Assembly (NCBI GenBank): GCA_015490315.1
Contig: WFYB01000114.1
Location: 1 to 15,444, forward strand
Origin: Sulfurovum sp.
GTDB taxonomy: Bacteria > Campylobacterota > Campylobacteria > Campylobacterales > Sulfurovaceae
Length of the DNA: 15,444 nt
Direction of reading: 5' to 3'
The first letter of the stretch is position 1. Each line of letters begins with the position of its first letter. A model generated the notes under the pieces. The model saw nothing but the letters and a program-made list of their open reading frames with translations. It was not told the DNA's origin and ran no database searches. This document shows, one piece after another, positions 12,564 through 15,444 of this stretch. Both the position numbers and the translations under genes were made by a program.

Positions 12564-13814
12564 ATGCATACAGATTTCGAATATTTCAATACACTTTTGG
12601 TACATGCGACAGCCAACCAGACAGGTGCGATAGGTCCCGCAGTGATCCCCTCGGCGGCATTTGGCTATGAGAGTGCCGAGGAGGCGGAGGGGATCTTCTC
12701 CGGAGAGGTACAAAAACCACTTTACGCACGAGTCGGCAACCCGACCAATGCCAAGCTCGAACAGGCACTCGCCAAAATGGAAGGCGGCTTTGGCGCTATC
12801 GCGACTGCATCGGGGATGGGAGCACTCTCTCTCGTGATGACCGCGATACTCGAAGCGGGAGATGAAGTACTTTGTATCGGCGGATTTTTCGGGGGTACCT
12901 ATACGCTTGTGCGAGAGACCTTCACAAGATTCGGGATCAAGAACAGCTTTTGTGAAGTAGATGACTTCGAGACGATTGAGCGTAAGCTCAGTGAGGAGGT
13001 AAAAATGGTGCTCTTTGAAAGTGTGGGCAACCCAAGCCTCACACTGCCGGATATCTCACGTATCCTGACACTCTGCAAAGCGTATCAAACCCTTTCACTC
13101 ATTGACAATACGGCTACCCCTCTGCTGGTACGTCCTCTCGAACTTGGCGCAGATATCGTGATGCACTCTACGACAAAAAATATCAGCGGTTTTGCGGGGC
13201 CTCTGGGCGGTGCAGTCGTATTCAGGGCTGTTGACACAGAAGATGACACACTCCTGCATGAGAAGTATGCACCTCTACACAAGTTTGTCAAAAAAGCGGG
13301 CAAAAAAGCCTTCATGGCGATCCTCAAAAAACGGGCACTGCGTGATATGGGTATGACAGCAAGTGCAATGAGTAGCTACATTACGATGCTTGGTCTGGAG
13401 ACACTTGCATTGCGGGTAGAGCGTATCAACCAAAGTGTCGAAAAGGTAGCCGAAATACTCGATGACAAACTGCCTGAAGGGATCACAGTCAACCATCCCT
13501 CACTGCCGCACAGTCCGGATCATGCACGCTACAAGAGCGATTTTGCACAGGGATGCGGCCCTCTGCTGACACTTGAGTGTGGTACCAAAGCACGTGCTTT
13601 TGCATTGCTGGACAGACTTAAAATGGTGATCAAGACCGCAAACATCGGCGACAACCGCACGCTGGCACTGCATATGGCAAGCACCATCTACCGTGACTTT
13701 ACTGAGGAAGATCGGCGTTATCTCGGTGTGACCGACGGGTTGATCCGTGTCTCTATTGGGTTGGAGTCCCCTGAAGTGATCGCAGAAGATTTCCTGCAAG
13801 CTGCCGCTCTCTAA
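12564..13814 (+). CDS. Cys/Met metabolism PLP enzyme, O-acetylhomoserine sulfhydrylase-like
   Basis: This 416-aa cytoplasmic fold-type I PLP enzyme belongs to the trans-sulfuration family. The PLP-binding lysine is Lys205 in HSTTKNISG. Supporting residues are Tyr54 and Arg56 (YARVGNPTN), the SGMGA loop (83-87), Tyr113 (GGTYTL) and Asp181 (LIDNTATP). The C-terminal RVSIGLESPEVIAEDF is also typical. Length and the long insertion around 225-265 fit O-acetylhomoserine sulfhydrylase (MetY), which makes homocysteine from O-acetylhomoserine and sulfide. Cystathionine gamma-synthase, cystathionine gamma-lyase and methionine gamma-lyase are alternatives that sequence alone does not separate. A good AGAGGA site precedes the ATG. 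Direct use of sulfide would suit a sulfur-oxidising host. It is probably cotranscribed with the upstream Rrf2 regulator. Confidence 0.9.
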   Translation: MHTDFEYFNTLLVHATANQTGAIGPAVIPSAAFGYESAEEAEGIFSGEVQKPLYARVGNPTNAKLEQALAKMEGGFGAIATASGMGALSLVMTAILEAGDEVLCIGGFFGGTYTLVRETFTRFGIKNSFCEVDDFETIERKLSEEVKMVLFESVGNPSLTLPDISRILTLCKAYQTLSLIDNTATPLLVRPLELGADIVMHSTTKNISGFAGPLGGAVVFRAVDTEDDTLLHEKYAPLHKFVKKAGKKAFMAILKKRALRDMGMTASAMSSYITMLGLETLALRVERINQSVEKVAEILDDKLPEGITVNHPSLPHSPDHARYKSDFAQGCGPLLTLECGTKARAFALLDRLKMVIKTANIGDNRTLALHMASTIYRDFTEEDRRYLGVTDGLIRVSIGLESPEVIAEDFLQAAAL

Positions 13815-13822
13815 GTCTGATC

Positions 13823-15022
13823 ATGCGCAGACAGCTCATATGGTGGCTGCTATGTTGGCTTTGGCTCCTGCCGCTTGCTGCTGTAGGCGATAGCACACTC
13901 TCCTATCTCAACGATCTGCGTACGCATGCTGGACTGCAGCCGCTGCATAGTGACAGAGCGCTTGCCAAAGCGGCAAAAGCACATGCCAAGTATGCCTTAC
14001 ATGTGCAGCGATACAGCCATCACGAAAGAAAAGGCATCCCGGGATTTACGGGCAAAACACCTGCAGACAGAGCTGTGCATGCCGGCTATCCTTCCCGCTT
14101 TGTGATGGAGAATATCGCTGTCAATACCATCGGTGCCAAAAGTACGGTAGACAACCTGCTCTCTGCGATCTATCACCGTTTTCTTTTTTTGGGATTCGAT
14201 GTCGATGAGATGGGGCAGGGGGATGCCTCGATGCGAAAAAAGCGTGCCATACAGCAGGTACACGTCTTTGACATGGGTGCGGAGGCTATGGCATCGATCT
14301 GCGGGCAGGAGTATAGACTGCGCAACGGGATGTACTATCTCACAGGACTCTGTGCCGATCCGAATAAAAAGATACCGCAATATGTTTATGAAGATGCCAG
14401 GGCGACCATCAGGAAGGCGAATGGCAGGATTATTCTCTATCCCTATGCGAATCAGAAGGATATCCCTCCGGCATTTTACAATGAGACCCCCGATCCGCTA
14501 CCGGGCTACAAAGTCAGCGGATTTCCGATCACAGTGCAGTTTAACCCCTACTATTTTCACAAAACAAAAATGCTCTCTTTTAAGCTCTATGACGATGCCG
14601 GCAAGGAGATTAAAAGCAGGCTCATTGATCACCATAATGATCCCAACGGCAAGCTTGAGTCCTATGAGTATGCCCTGATGCCTCTGGCAAGACTGAAATA
14701 TGCCACACAGTACAAGGCAGTGTTTGATGCTATTGCTGAGGGCAAAAAGATTCACCGAAGTTGGCACTTTACGACACAAGAACCGTCTGCAAAACTCTAC
14801 CGTATCAGAGGGAAAAAAGCAAAGATAGACATAGGAAATGCCAAGAAAATATGGCTCTATTTCGTTCCGGGAAACAGAAAGGATATTCTCAAAAAGGTAC
14901 GCCATACGCAGGGGCTGAAGATCCGCTTTGTCGATCAGAATACACTGGAAGTGACACTTCCAAAGAAGCGTTCCCATAGGGGTTACCGGATCATTGGCAG
15001 CGGTAGAGAGGTACGCTTTTAG
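13823..15022 (+). CDS. Secreted CAP-domain (SCP/PR-1) protein with C-terminal beta domain
   Basis: This 399-aa exported protein has a hydrophobic N-terminus (WWLLCWLWLLPLAAVG, 7-22) that is either a signal peptide or an anchor. The CAP domain spans about 25-150: LNDLRTHAGLQPL, AAKAHAKYAL (His54), YSHHE (Glu68), PGFTGKTPADRAVHAGY, MENIAV (Glu96) and IYHRF (His118) supply the His/Glu tetrad of the family. The region 180-399 is all-beta in character, and the segment ending SWHFTTQ recalls the bacterial Ig-like (Big_5) motif. CAP domains of bacteria are poorly understood. The gene starts 8 bp after the PLP enzyme stop without a clear ribosome-binding site, so translational coupling is likely. It is convergent with sppA. 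Confidence 0.85.
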   Translation: MRRQLIWWLLCWLWLLPLAAVGDSTLSYLNDLRTHAGLQPLHSDRALAKAAKAHAKYALHVQRYSHHERKGIPGFTGKTPADRAVHAGYPSRFVMENIAVNTIGAKSTVDNLLSAIYHRFLFLGFDVDEMGQGDASMRKKRAIQQVHVFDMGAEAMASICGQEYRLRNGMYYLTGLCADPNKKIPQYVYEDARATIRKANGRIILYPYANQKDIPPAFYNETPDPLPGYKVSGFPITVQFNPYYFHKTKMLSFKLYDDAGKEIKSRLIDHHNDPNGKLESYEYALMPLARLKYATQYKAVFDAIAEGKKIHRSWHFTTQEPSAKLYRIRGKKAKIDIGNAKKIWLYFVPGNRKDILKKVRHTQGLKIRFVDQNTLEVTLPKKRSHRGYRIIGSGREVRF

Positions 15023-15031
15023 TACTCTCTT

Positions 15032-15444
15032 TTAGAGTGTGGATTTGAGTCCGTAAAAATAGCTCTGTATCTTGGTGATCGCTTTGGTACCGAGTTTTTC
15101 GAAGATCTGTTCGATCTTGTCTTTGGTTTTCCAGACGGGTTTTTTGACACCGGCAAGTTTCTCTATCTCTTTTTTGGCGATATATCTCGTGCCTATGGTA
15201 TCGACAAGCCCCACCTTTTTGGCACGTGCAGCAGAGAAGATATGGGCATCGGCATATTCGTTCGAGCGATTGATATCAAGTCCTCTTGCCGTCGCTACAT
15301 CGTGTACAAAGAGATCATAGGTATCTTTGGTGAGACGCTCGAGTTCGGCACGCTCCTGCGGGGTCCACTCTCTGGTAAACGTACCCGCCTCCTTGTAGGT
15401 TCCCTGCTTGACCACTTGGGGCTTGACACCGACCTTACGCATCA
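15032..15444 (-). CDS. sppA: Signal peptide peptidase SppA, C-terminal part
   Basis: This is the C-terminal ~137 residues of a family S49 serine peptidase; the gene continues past the right edge, so the visible ATG at 15442 is probably internal. SppA degrades cleaved signal peptides in the membrane. The visible part has VGVKPQVVKQGTYKEAGTF. The lysine in TYKE sits where the catalytic lysine of the Ser-Lys dyad is expected by comparison with B. subtilis SppA. Then come WTPQERAELERLTKDTYDLFVHDVATARGL and YADAHIFSAARAKKVGLVDTIGT, all strong family blocks. The catalytic serine lies outside the window. The 9-bp gap to the CAP gene contains only a weak ACTCT/AGAGT hairpin. Confidence 0.93.
   Translation of the reverse strand, partial: MRKVGVKPQVVKQGTYKEAGTFTREWTPQERAELERLTKDTYDLFVHDVATARGLDINRSNEYADAHIFSAARAKKVGLVDTIGTRYIAKKEIEKLAGVKKPVWKTKDKIEQIFEKLGTKAITKIQSYFYGLKSTL

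Overview
The window looks like chromosome from a Campylobacterota (epsilonproteobacterial) chemolithotroph, most like Sulfurovum or Sulfurimonas. This is judged from protein character only: a small secreted cytochrome c553, several TGnTATAAT-type extended -10 promoters, tightly overlapping operons and moderate GC. No database search was possible. The sequence is gene-dense, with no transposase, CRISPR array, tRNA or rRNA visible.

Left part (1-1750): a type II toxin-antitoxin pair (ribbon-helix-helix antitoxin and RelE-like toxin, overlapping by 20 nt), then two divergent thiol-redox genes, msrA on the minus strand and a zinc-ribbon thioredoxin (TrxC type) on the plus strand. A perfect 7+7 bp palindrome lies between these two. 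A strong terminator follows the thioredoxin.

Centre-left (1750-5300): an OmpR-family response regulator, a histidine kinase, a small c-type cytochrome and a secreted cysteine-containing protein read as one operon that ends in a strong terminator. A paralogue of that secreted protein follows under its own promoter, which carries two TTCACAAT half-sites exactly 11 bp apart. A classical cytochrome c553 comes next, behind a leader rich in inverted repeats. The two paralogues look like cytochrome c relatives that have lost CxxCH but keep three cysteines. Together the region resembles a self-contained envelope redox or stress circuit and is the best candidate here for something not yet described.

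Centre-right (5300-11300, minus strand): a four-gene copper/silver efflux operon, TolC-type channel - CusB-type adaptor - CusA-type RND pump - lipoprotein, with start/stop overlaps at two of its three junctions. The adaptor and lipoprotein share an MKCxxGKC motif (three copies in total). The pump keeps three methionines spaced 50 and 49 residues apart, as in E. coli CusA. A 7-7-7 bp dyad upstream is a likely operator.

Right part (11300-15444, plus strand): a strong sigma70-type promoter drives a long rod-shaped RNA, probably 6S RNA. It is followed closely by a DUF4395 membrane protein, an Rrf2 regulator, a PLP-dependent Cys/Met enzyme and a CAP-domain secreted protein, likely one operon linked to sulfur-amino-acid metabolism. 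The window ends inside a minus-strand signal peptide peptidase (SppA).
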